A stretch of 44,821 nucleotides of DNA from an uncultured bacterium (GCA_937890835.1 CALADF010000030.1:1-44821), one strand, 5' to 3'; numbered from the stretch's first letter, positions 1 through 8,130 are shown. Translations and numbers: made by a program. Notes: generated by a model from the letters alone, not told the origin.

Positions 1-27
1 CTGAAGCCCGCACCTCGAAGAGCGGGT

Positions 28-50
28 TCTTACACCAACAATCGGGACGC
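28..50. repeat. Left copy of a window-spanning inverted repeat
   Basis: These 23 bases are the exact reverse complement of 44772-44794 near the other end of the window. The core reads TTACACCAACAATCGGGACG. Flanking sequence outside the 23 bases differs, so this is a short dispersed repeat and not a long duplication. It falls in non-coding sequence; I recognise no transposase or integrase next to it. Its position at both ends may simply mean the window is a contig that broke at repeats. Confidence 0.75.
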
Positions 51-89
51 GATCACGGAAACCGAGCGCGGATCAGTTCTTGAGGGCCC

Positions 90-120
90 GTTCGAACCCA
101 TCCGCGGGACCCGTTCGAAC
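90..120. repeat. Two spaced GTTCGAAC palindromes
   Basis: The 8-bp palindrome GTTCGAAC occurs at 90-97 and again at 113-120, inside a 22-23-bp imperfect repeat (CCCGTTCGAACC both times). It lies downstream of the PurF-like gene and its terminator. It is not the LexA consensus, which has CGAAC and GTTCG in the opposite order around a spacer. No function is assigned. Confidence 0.4.
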
Positions 121-145
121 CTATCGTTGAATCCGCTCCAAAGAA

Positions 146-184
146 AAGGCGCCGGACTCGGTGTGGTTCCGAGTCCGGCGCCTT
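146..184 (-). terminator. Rho-independent terminator of the PurF-like gene
   Basis: A perfect 15-bp stem (146-160 against 170-184) closes a 9-base loop. Read on the minus strand, it follows the stop codon of the PurF-like gene at 218 by about 34 bases and ends in a short T-rich tail (TTCTT). Confidence 0.85.
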
Positions 185-217
185 GCTGTTTCAGGGGATG
201 GTCGGTCTGGTGGACGC

Positions 218-1639
218 CTACTCCTTGCCGTCCCAACAGTACGTGCAGATCTTCTCGGGATCGATGCCGATGGCTTCCTTCATGCCCTCGAGGGACTGAT
301 AACCCAGCGAGTCGAATCCCATCTGCTCGCAGATGGACTTGAGCAGGCACTTGCCGCGCTCGGTGGAGCTGTCGGCGTATTCGTCGAGGTGCTTCTGGCC
401 CTCGTCCCCTTCGAGCTCCTGGACGACGCGGCGGGCGATCAGGTCCATGTCGGACTTGCCGCGCGAGAAACTCAGGTACTTGCAGCTGTACATGATGGGC
501 GGGCAGGCGGAGCGCATGTGCACCTCGGAGGCCCCGATGTCGTAAAGGAAGTTCACGGTCTCGCGCAGCTGCGTCCCGCGCACGATTGAGTCGTCGACGA
601 ACAGGAGCTTCTTGCCCTCGATGAGCTCGGGCACGGGGACCTGCTTCATATGCGCGATTCGATCGCGAATGCGCTGGTCGCTCGGCATGAACGAGCGGGA
701 CCAGGTGGGCGTGTACTTGATGAAGGGGCGCGCGAAGGGCTGCTTGCTCTCCGCCGAGTAGCCGATGGCGTGTGGAATGCCGGAGTCGGGCACGCCGGCC
801 ACGAAGTCGACCTCGGGCCTCGTCCCCGCCGCCTCTTCGTCGCGTGCCATGATCTGGCCGTTACGGTAACGCATGACCTCGACGTTCACGCCCTCGTAGT
901 TGGAGTTGGGGTAGCCGTAGTACACCCACAGAAACGCGCAGATCTTCATGTCTTCGGTTGCGGGCGAGAGGGTCTCGTAGCCGTCGGCGGTGACGCGGAC
1001 GATTTCGCTGGGGCCCAGCTCGTACTCGTCGACGTAGCCGAGCTTCTGATAGGGGAACGACTCGAACGAGATGCAATGCCCCTCGTCGTTTTTGCCGATG
1101 AGCACGGGAAGGCGCCCCATGCGGTCGCGCGCGGCGATGATGCTGCCGTCTTGCTCCATGACGAGCAGCGTGAGCGAGCCGTCCACGACGCTTTGCGCGT
1201 ACCTGATGCCCTCGATGAGGTCTTCCTTCTGGTTGATGAGCGCGCTGATGAGCTCGGTGTCGTTCACCTTCCCGGAGCTCATGGCCATGAACTGGCGCTT
1301 CCCGTTATCGAAGCAGGATTTTATGAGCTCCTCGGCGTTGTTGACGGCGCTGACCGTGGTCAGAGCGAACGTGCCGAGGTGGGAGCGGACCAGAAGGGGC
1401 TGCGGATCGGTGTCGCTGATGCAGCCGATGCCGCTTGTGCCGTGGAACCCGGGGAGGTCGTTTTCGAACTTGGTGCGAAACGGCGTGTTCGCGATGGAGT
1501 GGATCTCTCGCTGGAATCCCGTCTCGTCGTGAATGATCATGCCCGCGTTCTTCGTTCCGAGGTGGGAGTGATAGTCCACTCCGAAGAACACGTCCAGAAC
1601 CACATCGCGATGCGAGACTGCGCCGAAAAAGCCGCCCAC
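218..1639 (-). CDS. PurF-like amidophosphoribosyltransferase lacking the catalytic Cys
   Basis: 473 residues, GTG start chosen because GGAGGT lies five bases upstream. The protein has the PurF layout: an N-terminal Ntn glutaminase-like domain (about 1-230) and a C-terminal type I phosphoribosyltransferase domain with the PRPP loop VDDSIVRGT (348-356). Iron-sulfur ligand candidates seen in B. subtilis-type PurF are kept (C234 and the C-terminal CTYC pair). Odd: true PurF exposes Cys as its N-terminal nucleophile, but this one begins M-G-G-F-F-G, and the HxRY glutamine-binding stretch is replaced by GIGCISDTD. Glutamine amidase activity is therefore unlikely; the phosphoribosyltransferase half could use free ammonia or another amine. 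Homologues starting MGGFFG are, from memory, common in gut anaerobes beside a normal PurF. It stands alone, with its own terminator. Confidence 0.85.
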   Translation of the reverse strand: MGGFFGAVSHRDVVLDVFFGVDYHSHLGTKNAGMIIHDETGFQREIHSIANTPFRTKFENDLPGFHGTSGIGCISDTDPQPLLVRSHLGTFALTTVSAVNNAEELIKSCFDNGKRQFMAMSSGKVNDTELISALINQKEDLIEGIRYAQSVVDGSLTLLVMEQDGSIIAARDRMGRLPVLIGKNDEGHCISFESFPYQKLGYVDEYELGPSEIVRVTADGYETLSPATEDMKICAFLWVYYGYPNSNYEGVNVEVMRYRNGQIMARDEEAAGTRPEVDFVAGVPDSGIPHAIGYSAESKQPFARPFIKYTPTWSRSFMPSDQRIRDRIAHMKQVPVPELIEGKKLLFVDDSIVRGTQLRETVNFLYDIGASEVHMRSACPPIMYSCKYLSFSRGKSDMDLIARRVVQELEGDEGQKHLDEYADSSTERGKCLLKSICEQMGFDSLGYQSLEGMKEAIGIDPEKICTYCWDGKE

Positions 1640-2136
1640 TTGATACCTCCGCTGGATATTCGCCGCGCGTCACGCGGCCTGTTGCCATTACCTTCTGCAG
1701 TATAAGGATTCGCGCGTCGTCGGTCGCCGCCGCGCGGGTCATTTCACCGGTTGTTCACGTGGGCGGCGCACGGTTGCGCGTTGCGAGATTGTGGGATCCT
1801 GCGGGGCGAGAGCTGTTGCGGCGAGGGCTTTCGCGGTGTTCTCGGTTCCAGCCGCGGCGTTCGGGCGGTGAATCGGGCGCGTTCGAGGGAGCGCCGTCAT
1901 GTTCGGTGCACTGGGTGCGCCGTCTTGTCAACGTGTGCCGAATCGTCACGTGGCTGTCGAGCGGTTATCTCTATAATGGGGCATCATTTGCACTTGAGTC
2001 GTCGGGCGACGCCGTTCGGAGCCCATCCGTTCGCGCCGCTTGATCACGGCTCGCCGTGTCGCCTCGGTTCGGGAGTCTGGCGGGGAGGCGCGGCTGAGCA
2101 GGCCGCAAGGCGGCGGAATCAACGGCAGGAGGCCCC
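1640..2136. other. Intergenic region with divergent promoters for the PurF-like gene and cysE
   Basis: No gene is supported here. On the minus strand TATACT (complement of 1699-1704) is a good -10 for the PurF-like gene, giving a leader of about 50 bases. On the plus strand TATAAT at 1972-1977 fits cysE with a leader of about 150 GC-rich bases. Neither has a convincing -35 box. I looked for a T-box or purine riboswitch and did not see one. Confidence 0.5.
1972..1977 (+). promoter_or_regulatory. Probable cysE promoter -10 box
   Basis: TATAAT, a perfect -10 hexamer in a GC-rich background, 160 bases before the cysE start. The best -35 is poor (around 1950-1955), so an activator may be needed. 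Confidence 0.5.
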
Positions 2137-3084
2137 ATGTTCGGAGACAACCTCGACAGGATCGTCAGAGGGATCGAGAGAAATTACGAAGCCGACGAGA
2201 TATTCTTCACGCACCCGGGCCGACGGTTCCCCAGCCGCGCCGCCATCGAGGGCATGCTGTCGGATATCCGCCGCGTTTTGTTCCCCGGCTACTTCGGCGA
2301 GGAGATGCTCTCGCCCTCGACGAGCCCCGCGTACTTCATCGGGGAGACGCTCATCGAGATCGAGCGCGTTTTGCGTCAGCAGCTGGTCCTCGCGTTCACC
2401 TACACCTCGAAAGAGGAGGTTCCCAACGCCGACCTGAGCCACAGCAACTACGTGTGCGGGGGTTGCGTTCCCGAGGCCATCTGCGCACGCGCGTCCGAGG
2501 CGTGCACGGTGTTCTTCGACGAACTGCCCAACATCCAGCGCGTCTTGCTGACCGACGTGCAGGCGCTCTTCGACGGTGATCCCGCGGCGGGGTCGAAGGA
2601 GGAGGTCATCTTCTCTTATCCCGGGCTTTACGCGACGTTCGTCCACCGTGTCGCCCATGTGCTCTTCGAACAGGGCGTGCCCATCATTCCGCGCATCATG
2701 ACCGAGATCGCCCATTCCGCCACGGGGATCGACATCGGCGCGGGCGCGAAAATCGGCGAGTACTTCTTCATCGATCACGGCACTGGCGTCGTCATCGGCG
2801 AGACCACGGTGATCGGCGATCATGTGAAGATCTACCAGGGCGTAACGCTCGGCGCGCTTTCGACGCGCGGCGGCCAGCGTCTGGCAGGGGTGAAGCGCCA
2901 TCCCACTATCGAGGACAACGTGACCATCTACTCGAACGCCAGCGTCCTCGGCGGCGAGACCGTGGTGGGGGAGGGCTCGGTCATCGCGGGCTCGACGTTC
3001 GTGACGTTCTCCGTTCCGCCTCATTCGCGCGTGTCCTTGAAGAACCAGGAGGTCACCGTGCGTCAGCCGGGCGAGCGGGATTAA
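2137..3084 (+). CDS. cysE: Serine O-acetyltransferase
   Basis: 315 residues; ATG preceded by AGGAGG. It makes O-acetylserine from serine and acetyl-CoA, the first step of cysteine synthesis, in the cytoplasm. The N-terminal 190 residues are the helical SATase region; from about 200 come left-handed beta-helix hexapeptide repeats with the active-site stretch DHGTGVVIGET and the loop GVTLGALSTRGGQR, followed by KRHPTIEDNVTIYSNASVLGG. The long N-terminal domain with CxxC-like cysteines (VCGGCVPEAIC) resembles the long SATases of anaerobes rather than the short EpsC type. No cysK is beside it; the gene is monocistronic as far as seen, with murB 284 bases downstream on its own leader. Confidence 0.9.
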   Translation: MFGDNLDRIVRGIERNYEADEIFFTHPGRRFPSRAAIEGMLSDIRRVLFPGYFGEEMLSPSTSPAYFIGETLIEIERVLRQQLVLAFTYTSKEEVPNADLSHSNYVCGGCVPEAICARASEACTVFFDELPNIQRVLLTDVQALFDGDPAAGSKEEVIFSYPGLYATFVHRVAHVLFEQGVPIIPRIMTEIAHSATGIDIGAGAKIGEYFFIDHGTGVVIGETTVIGDHVKIYQGVTLGALSTRGGQRLAGVKRHPTIEDNVTIYSNASVLGGETVVGEGSVIAGSTFVTFSVPPHSRVSLKNQEVTVRQPGERD

Positions 3085-3295
3085 CCTGGCTGCGCATCCG
3101 ATGACGCGGCGGGGATGAGGCCCGATGGCGCGCTCGTCCTCGTCAAGCGGCGAGAACGGCCCCCCCGCCGACTCATCGGCCGGCGACGCGATGGCGGGGC
3201 GGGCATCGAGACCGTTTTGCCGCCGCGCCTTGGGTTCGGCGTGTTTTCCCGCGTGGCGGCTTGTTTCGCTAAGCGGCATGAGTGTAGACTTTGAA

Positions 3296-3340
3296 GAAAG
3301 CCCCGGCTCCGTCTCGTTGAGCGGAGAGGGGCTTTCTTTT
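3296..3340 (+). terminator. Intrinsic terminator between cysE and murB
   Basis: Stem GAAAGCCCC (3296-3304) against GGGGCTTTC (3328-3336), with an inner CTCCG/CGGAG pairing, then TTTT. It is 212 bases after cysE and only 29 before murB. A possible promoter (TTGTTT 3261-3266, TAGACT 3285-3290, spacer 18) would start transcripts almost at the hairpin, so it might act as an attenuator of murB; a plain cysE terminator is the simpler reading. Confidence 0.7.
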
Positions 3341-3368
3341 CGGAGAAAGAGACGAAGAAGGGGCGAAC

Positions 3369-4286
3369 ATGGAGAAGGCGGAGTTCGAAGGCGCGTTGCG
3401 CGACGTCGTCGGTTCGGAAAACGTGCGAGCCGAGGAGCCCCTTTCCGCTCATACGACGTTCGCCATCGGCGGGCCTGCGGAATGGCTCGTCGAACCTGCT
3501 TCGACGGAGGAGGTTCGCGATGTCGTCGCCTTGTGCCGCGAGGCTGATGTGGCGTGGCGCGTGCTCGGCCTCGGCTCGAACATCTTGGCCGCCGACGCGG
3601 GCGTGCGCGGCGTGGTGATTAAGCTCGCGGAACGTTTTTCGCGCATCGAGGTCGACGGATGCGTGGTTCGCGCGCAGGCGGGCGCGTCCAACGAGGCGGT
3701 CGCCGAGGCCGCTTGCGCCGCCGGCCTTGCGGGATACGAGTTCGCTAGCGGGATCCCCGGCACCGTGGGGGGCGCCGCCATCATGAACGCGGGCGCCTAC
3801 GACGGCGAGTTCAAGGACGTGGCGACGACGGTTTCCTGCTTGACGCCCGAGGGGGATATGGTGGAGGTTTCCGCCGAGCAGGCCGCCTGGTCGTACCGGC
3901 GCTCCATGATGTCCGAGCGGGGCTACGTGGTGCTCGGCGTGACGCTGCTGCTCGAACGCGACGACGCGGCTGCCGTTCGTGCGCGGATGGACGATCTGGC
4001 CCGCCGCCGCGAGGAGAAGCAGCCTCTCGAGATGCCGAGCGCGGGTTCTACCTTCAAGCGTCCCGCCGGGTATTTCGCGGGCAAGCTCATCCAGGATGCG
4101 GGCTTGCGCGGGTATCGCGTCGGCGGCGCTCAGGTGTCGGAGAAGCACACGGGTTTCGTGGTGAACGCGGGGGGCGCTACGGCGGCGGACGTCATAGCGC
4201 TGATAGCCGACGTTCAGCAGCGCGTTTTCGAGGACGCGGGGGTCCGTTTGGAGCCCGAGGTGCGCATGTGGGGAATGGAGGCGTAA
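3369..4286 (+). CDS. murB: UDP-N-acetylenolpyruvoylglucosamine reductase
   Basis: 305 residues, ATG with GAAGAAGGGG upstream. It catalyses the NADPH-dependent reduction of UDP-GlcNAc-enolpyruvate to UDP-MurNAc in peptidoglycan synthesis. Visible hallmarks: FAD-binding PCMH-type region with HTTFAIGGPAEWLVEP (27-42), LGLGSNILAADAG, the motif GIPGTVGGAAIMNAGAYDGE, YRRSMM, the catalytic Ser in AGSTFKRP, GKLIQDAGLRGYRVGGAQVSEKHTGF in the C-terminal domain and the terminal Glu in LEPEVRMWG. Length is typical of type II MurB. No mur neighbours are present, so it is an isolated cell-wall gene. Confidence 0.95.
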   Translation: MEKAEFEGALRDVVGSENVRAEEPLSAHTTFAIGGPAEWLVEPASTEEVRDVVALCREADVAWRVLGLGSNILAADAGVRGVVIKLAERFSRIEVDGCVVRAQAGASNEAVAEAACAAGLAGYEFASGIPGTVGGAAIMNAGAYDGEFKDVATTVSCLTPEGDMVEVSAEQAAWSYRRSMMSERGYVVLGVTLLLERDDAAAVRARMDDLARRREEKQPLEMPSAGSTFKRPAGYFAGKLIQDAGLRGYRVGGAQVSEKHTGFVVNAGGATAADVIALIADVQQRVFEDAGVRLEPEVRMWGMEA

Positions 4287-4475
4287 CATCCCCCGAGATC
4301 GGTGCGGCCATGCGGGCGGAGGCGGGGCGGCGCGTCGCCGGCTGAGCCGTGCGGCTCCGCTTCCTTCCGGCTGGGCGTTCGTAGCCGCTGGCGTGCGGGA
4401 CGAGCTGGGCGTGCGAGGCGTCCGGTAAGGTTGAGACGCTCTTGAACAAACCTCCTCTCGTTCCGAAAGGCCATC

Positions 4476-5117
4476 TTGGACTCGACGCGCATCGTTCATA
4501 TCTCCAGGAGGCTGCTCCTGAGACGCCTTCGCCGTTTTGTGGCGAAGCGCGACGGCGTTGCCGCGGCTCGTCGATGCGGCGTTGATCCCGCGAAGCTGCG
4601 CGAGGAGTACGAGCGGCGCCTTTCCTATTACATGAGCAAGACCGATTTCGGCCCCGAGGACGTGAAGTACAGCAGCTACCTCAACGTGTACACCGGCTTG
4701 GTCGCTTACGAGATCCTCCGCGACGCCGGTTTCACGGAGGAAGAGGCCTTCGCCGCCTACAACTACATGAGTGCGCCGATGCGCAAGGTGGCTCATGCCA
4801 CGCATCGCGTGGCCGATGTCATGCCCGGCGGTTTTTTCTTCATCAAGCGCACCATCATCTCCGATCTGACGGGCCCGAAGCGTTTGTGCTGGTCGACGAA
4901 GCTTATCAGGAACGACGACGAGGTATTCGAGTACAAGATCACGCGCTGTCTGTACTTCGAGGTGTGTAAGGCTCACGGCTGCCCGGAGTTCACGCGCGCC
5001 TTCTGCGAGCATGATGACTTCGCGTACGGGGGCATGCGTCGACGGGTGAAGTTCACGCGGTTCGAATCGTTCGGCGAGGGGGACGCGTGTTGCCGCGATA
5101 GGTTCGAACGGATCTGA
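4476..5117 (+). CDS. L-2-amino-thiazoline-4-carboxylate (ATC) hydrolase family protein
   Basis: 213 residues from a TTG start with GAAAGG five bases upstream; the next in-frame ATG (4633) would remove 52 residues. The C-terminal half carries the family signature TRCLYFEVCKAHGCPEFTRAFCEHDDFAY: a conserved cysteine, the G-x-P-E turn and the FC-x-x-D motif. The founding family member opens the thiazoline ring of ATC to give N-carbamoyl-cysteine, but most members in anaerobes are untested, so the substrate is unknown here. It lies 2.3 kb from cysE, which is suggestive but not an operon. The N-terminus is basic and has no signal peptide. Confidence 0.65.
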   Translation: MDSTRIVHISRRLLLRRLRRFVAKRDGVAAARRCGVDPAKLREEYERRLSYYMSKTDFGPEDVKYSSYLNVYTGLVAYEILRDAGFTEEEAFAAYNYMSAPMRKVAHATHRVADVMPGGFFFIKRTIISDLTGPKRLCWSTKLIRNDDEVFEYKITRCLYFEVCKAHGCPEFTRAFCEHDDFAYGGMRRRVKFTRFESFGEGDACCRDRFERI

Positions 5118-5173
5118 AGTCGCCGGGGGCGATTCGAGGGAGCGGGGGAAGCCGCATGTGCTCTCTAAAATAA

Positions 5174-5209
5174 CGTACATACGTTCGTTGTTTATGGTAC
5201 AATGGCGCC
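5174..5209 (+). promoter_or_regulatory. SOS (LexA) box and leaderless promoter of the Y-family polymerase
   Basis: CGTACATACGTTCG at 5174-5187 matches the Gram-positive and actinobacterial LexA box CGAACnnnnGTTCG with one mismatch. It overlaps the -35 position of a promoter whose -10 is TACAAT (5198-5203). The predicted start of transcription falls on or next to the ATG at 5210, and there is no Shine-Dalgarno, so the mRNA is probably leaderless. LexA bound here would occlude RNA polymerase. Confidence 0.75.
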
Positions 5210-6487
5210 ATGCCATACGAAGAACGAACATATCTCTGCATCGATCTGAAGAGCTTCTACGCAAGCGTCGAATGCCGACGCCGCGGGCTCGATCCGATGA
5301 CCACGAACCTGGTCGTTGCAGATCCAGAGCGGTCGAATACCACCATCTGCCTTGCGGTGACGCCCGCGATGAAAAAGCTCGGCGTGCGCAACCGCTGCCG
5401 GGTGTTCGAAATTCCCGAGGACATCGATTACATCATGGCCAAGCCGCATATGCGCGACTACATGAAGACCTCGGCCGATGTTTACAGCGTGTATTTGCGC
5501 TACATAGCCCCCGAGGACATGCACGTGTACTCCATCGACGAGTGCTTTATCGACGCCACGCCTTACCTCTCCCTTTACGGTAAAACGCCGAAGGATTTGG
5601 CGATCATGCTGATGGACGCGGTGTTCGCGCGGACGGGCGTGACCGCTACGGCGGGAATCGGCACGAATCTGTTTTTGGCGAAGGTCGCGCTCGATGTGAC
5701 GGCGAAGCATGCGCCCGATAACATCGGCGTTCTCGATGAGGAACGGTTTCGCGACGAGGTGTGGTGCCATCGGCCCATAACCGACATTTGGAACATCGGG
5801 CCGGGCATTGCGCGGAGGCTGGCGCGCTACCGCGTGTTCGACTTGCGCGGCGTCACTCAGATGGATCGCGATGTGCTCTATGACGAGTTCGGTGCGAACG
5901 CCGAGTACCTGATCGACCACGCCTGGGGGCTCGAGCCGTGCACCATAGCCGACATCCACGCCTACGAGCCGGCCTCAACCTCGCTGGGCAACGGGCAGAT
6001 CCTGCCGGAGGACTACACTTGGGCGGAGGCCCGCATGGTTCTGAAGGAGATGGCCGATGCCACCGTCTTGGATTTGGTGGAGAAGGGGGCGGTCACCGAT
6101 CATGTGGCGCTCTCGGTCGGCTATGCGTCGCCGCGTGCGAGCGGGCGCTACGGCGATCGCGCGGGTGCGAGCAGGAAGCTGGCTGCGCGAACGAACTCGC
6201 GCGACGGCCTCGTCGCGTTTGTGGACGATCTGTACGTGGAGATCGCCGATCCCGCGCGGGCGATCCGAAGGCTCAACCTCTCCTTCGGCGGGCTTCTGCC
6301 CGAGGAGTATCGCGACATCGATCTGTTCACGGACGTCGAGGCTTTGAAACGTGAGAGGGAGCGACAAGACGCCATTCTCGCCGTCAAGAGAAAATTTGGA
6401 AAGAACGCCCTGTTCAGGGGCGTGAGTCTGCGTGATAAGGCAACGGCTCTCGAGCGAAACGAGATGGTGGGAGGGCATCGTGCGTGA
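5210..6487 (+). CDS. Y-family DNA polymerase (UmuC/DinB-like, SOS-type)
   Basis: 425 residues. It is a translesion polymerase that copies damaged DNA with low fidelity. Catalytic acids are visible: D12 in CIDLKSFYASVE and D110-E111 in SIDECFID; the fingers/palm motif AGIGTNLFLAKVALDVTAKHAP and the helix-hairpin-helix IWNIGPGIARRLARY follow, then a little-finger domain with LSVGYASP. It resembles the B. subtilis UvrX/YqjW type more than DinB. The start is the ATG just after a TACAAT -10, with no ribosome binding site. The LexA-type box upstream implies induction by DNA damage. Its stop overlaps the start of the YolD-like gene by eight bases, so the two are translationally coupled. Confidence 0.9.
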   Translation: MPYEERTYLCIDLKSFYASVECRRRGLDPMTTNLVVADPERSNTTICLAVTPAMKKLGVRNRCRVFEIPEDIDYIMAKPHMRDYMKTSADVYSVYLRYIAPEDMHVYSIDECFIDATPYLSLYGKTPKDLAIMLMDAVFARTGVTATAGIGTNLFLAKVALDVTAKHAPDNIGVLDEERFRDEVWCHRPITDIWNIGPGIARRLARYRVFDLRGVTQMDRDVLYDEFGANAEYLIDHAWGLEPCTIADIHAYEPASTSLGNGQILPEDYTWAEARMVLKEMADATVLDLVEKGAVTDHVALSVGYASPRASGRYGDRAGASRKLAARTNSRDGLVAFVDDLYVEIADPARAIRRLNLSFGGLLPEEYRDIDLFTDVEALKRERERQDAILAVKRKFGKNALFRGVSLRDKATALERNEMVGGHRA

Positions 6488-7004
6488 GGTTGCGGGCGCA
6501 GGCGCAGCCTCACGCACGAACCACGTTGACGTCACCCCCGATCCCGAACGCGCCGTCGTCGCGGCGGGTGCGGCCCCTCGCGCGAACCACGTTGATGCGG
6601 CTGATCAGCCGGGGCATGCTGACGCGGGCTGTCAGCCGGGTCGCGCCGCCGTCGAGCGCTCCGCGCCCCGGCCGCCTGCGGGAATCGGGCACCCTCATCC
6701 CGAGAGGGCGGCGCAGTTCAAGCCGTTCGCAGCGTTGCGCGGGTACTACGAACTGGTCTCCGCATGCGAGCGCGTCGTCGAGCCGCGCCCGGTTTTGTCG
6801 GAGGAGGAATCGCGCGAGCTTTCGGAGCGGTTGCTCGGTCTCACCCGCGGCGAGGTGATGCGCGTGGCGTATTACGAGGCGGGCTCCATCGTTACGCAAA
6901 CAGGGGCGGTGGGGCAGCTCGATACGGTCGGCCGAACGCTCGCCGTGGTGAGAAAGCGCGTTCCGATCGACGATATCGTATCCCTCGAGCGCTGCGAGAC
7001 GTGA
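6480..7004 (+). CDS. YolD-like protein coupled to the Y-family polymerase
   Basis: 174 residues from a GTG start at 6480 with GGTGGGAGG five bases upstream; an upstream in-frame ATG (6432) lacks a ribosome site. The C-terminal 105 residues carry a YolD-like core: HPERAAQFKPFAALRGYYEL, then a helix and beta-rich tail ending in a SH3-like PIDDIVSLE. YolD-family proteins sit beside Y-family polymerases in Firmicutes and are thought to assist them; the exact role is not settled. The first 65 residues are a low-complexity Ala/Pro/Gly linker containing two copies of the (T/A)NHVD motif, unusual for the family, which is normally about 100 residues. It shares the SOS promoter of the polymerase. Confidence 0.75.
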   Translation: MREVAGAGAASRTNHVDVTPDPERAVVAAGAAPRANHVDAADQPGHADAGCQPGRAAVERSAPRPPAGIGHPHPERAAQFKPFAALRGYYELVSACERVVEPRPVLSEEESRELSERLLGLTRGEVMRVAYYEAGSIVTQTGAVGQLDTVGRTLAVVRKRVPIDDIVSLERCET

Positions 7005-7026
7005 GCTCGTTGCTTCACGCGCTCGC

Positions 7027-7090
7027 TCAGAGAACCGATGCGCCGTCTTGCATGGCGACCGACTTGGCGAACACCTCGGCGGCGCTACGA
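7027..7090 (-). pseudogene. C-terminal remnant of a DUF2442 gene
   Basis: On the minus strand the bases encode AAEVFAKSVA followed by MQDGASVL and a stop. This matches the end of the tandem DUF2442 protein at 15626-16183 (SAAEVFAKSVALKRETSVL), and the nucleotide identity is unbroken across about 30 bases (7057-7087 against 15655-15685). The rest of the gene is gone upstream of about 7090. It marks a past second copy of the DUF2442 module on the other side of the molybdoenzyme island. Confidence 0.7.
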
Positions 7091-7188
7091 TGTGTGGCAG
7101 GTTGCACCGCAATGCGTAGAGCCGGCGAGGTGTCGCAATGCGACGCCCAACGAGCGGCGTTGCTTCTCTCGGGTCACGCAGTCTGACG

Positions 7189-8130
7189 CTAGGAGTTTAC
7201 ATAAGCCTCGTGGCTTTTGTTGAAATAGCCTTCAGGGGCGTTGTTTTTGATGAATTCCGCGAAGTCCCGCGCCTCGTCGGATCGCGGGGCATCCGTTGGC
7301 CAGGTGAGCGTCACGGGGTACCACATGGGATCGGTTTTCACCTTGAAACGCACGATGCCCGGCTCGTTGCGGTACCGCGCAGCGATGCATTCCGGGACCG
7401 TCGCCCAGCCAAGTCCCGCTTTCACGCCCTCAATCATGGCCTCATGGGTGTCGAATCTTCCCACCATGTTGTGGTCTTCAAGCGAGATGCCGTAGCGTTC
7501 GCGGAAATGCCTGTTGCCCACCATGTGGCGCCCCGAATCCCATTCGTAGATGATCATGGGCCACTTCAAAAGCATTTGAACAGGAACGGGATGGATGATC
7601 TGGTTGTAGGGCGCTTTGTCAGGTGCGAGGAACACGAGCTTCTTGTATCCGAGCAGCTCGTTTGAGATGCCCGGCTCCGCAGGCTGGTTCTCCAGTATGG
7701 CGAAGTCGAGCTCTCCCGATCGAAGCTGGTTGACAAGTCCTGGTTCGTACCCGGCTTCAAGATGCATGCGCGTTTCAGGGTGATCCTCGACGTATTTCGC
7801 CACAAGGGAGGGCAGAAGGGCCACGCCGTCGGCGAGGCTCATGCCGATGTTGAGGGTCGCGTCGAAGTGCTCGTCGATGGCGGCGAGCTGCGAGGCCATT
7901 ACACGTTCGAGATCGGACACGTTGCGCGAGAAGCGCGTGACGATCTCGCCCGCCTTGGTGAGGGTTATCCCCGTGGAAGTGCGGTTGAAAAGCGTCGTGC
8001 CGAACTTGCTTTCGATGTTCGAGATCTTCTGCGAAAGACCAGGCCTTGACATATACAGCTGGTCGGCTGCTTGGGAAAGGCTTTTCGCCTCGGAAAGAAC
8101 CAGTAGAACCTCGATGTCGTCAAACAGCAT
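7189..8130 (-). CDS. LysR-family transcriptional regulator
   Basis: 313 residues. The ATG at 8130 is chosen over the GTG at 8139 because AAGGGG lies eight bases before it and touches the GTG. The N-terminal winged helix-turn-helix (about 4-63, with SLSQAADQLYMSRPGLSQKISNIESKFGTTLFNR) is classic LysR; residues 90-300 form the periplasmic-binding-like effector domain (LNIGMSLADG, GYEPGLVNQLRSGELDFAIL). It is transcribed away from the molybdoenzyme operon, and LysR-type palindromes lie between them at 8564-8605. The likely role is ligand-dependent activation of that operon, the ligand being the enzyme substrate or a relative. Confidence 0.9.
   Translation of the reverse strand: MLFDDIEVLLVLSEAKSLSQAADQLYMSRPGLSQKISNIESKFGTTLFNRTSTGITLTKAGEIVTRFSRNVSDLERVMASQLAAIDEHFDATLNIGMSLADGVALLPSLVAKYVEDHPETRMHLEAGYEPGLVNQLRSGELDFAILENQPAEPGISNELLGYKKLVFLAPDKAPYNQIIHPVPVQMLLKWPMIIYEWDSGRHMVGNRHFRERYGISLEDHNMVGRFDTHEAMIEGVKAGLGWATVPECIAARYRNEPGIVRFKVKTDPMWYPVTLTWPTDAPRSDEARDFAEFIKNNAPEGYFNKSHEAYVNS

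Noticed and set aside
90..120. Twin GTTCGAAC sites as LexA boxes
   Set aside because: The half-sites are in the wrong order and lack the four-base spacer seen in the true box at 5174-5187.
1978..2136. T-box or cysteine-related riboswitch in the cysE leader
   Set aside because: The T-box signature GGGTGGNACCGCG is absent and no clear terminator is present.
1751..2437. 228-residue plus-strand frame covering the cysE leader
   Set aside because: Overlaps the -10 box and the cysE start in another frame; Arg/Ser-rich, typical of GC-driven noise.
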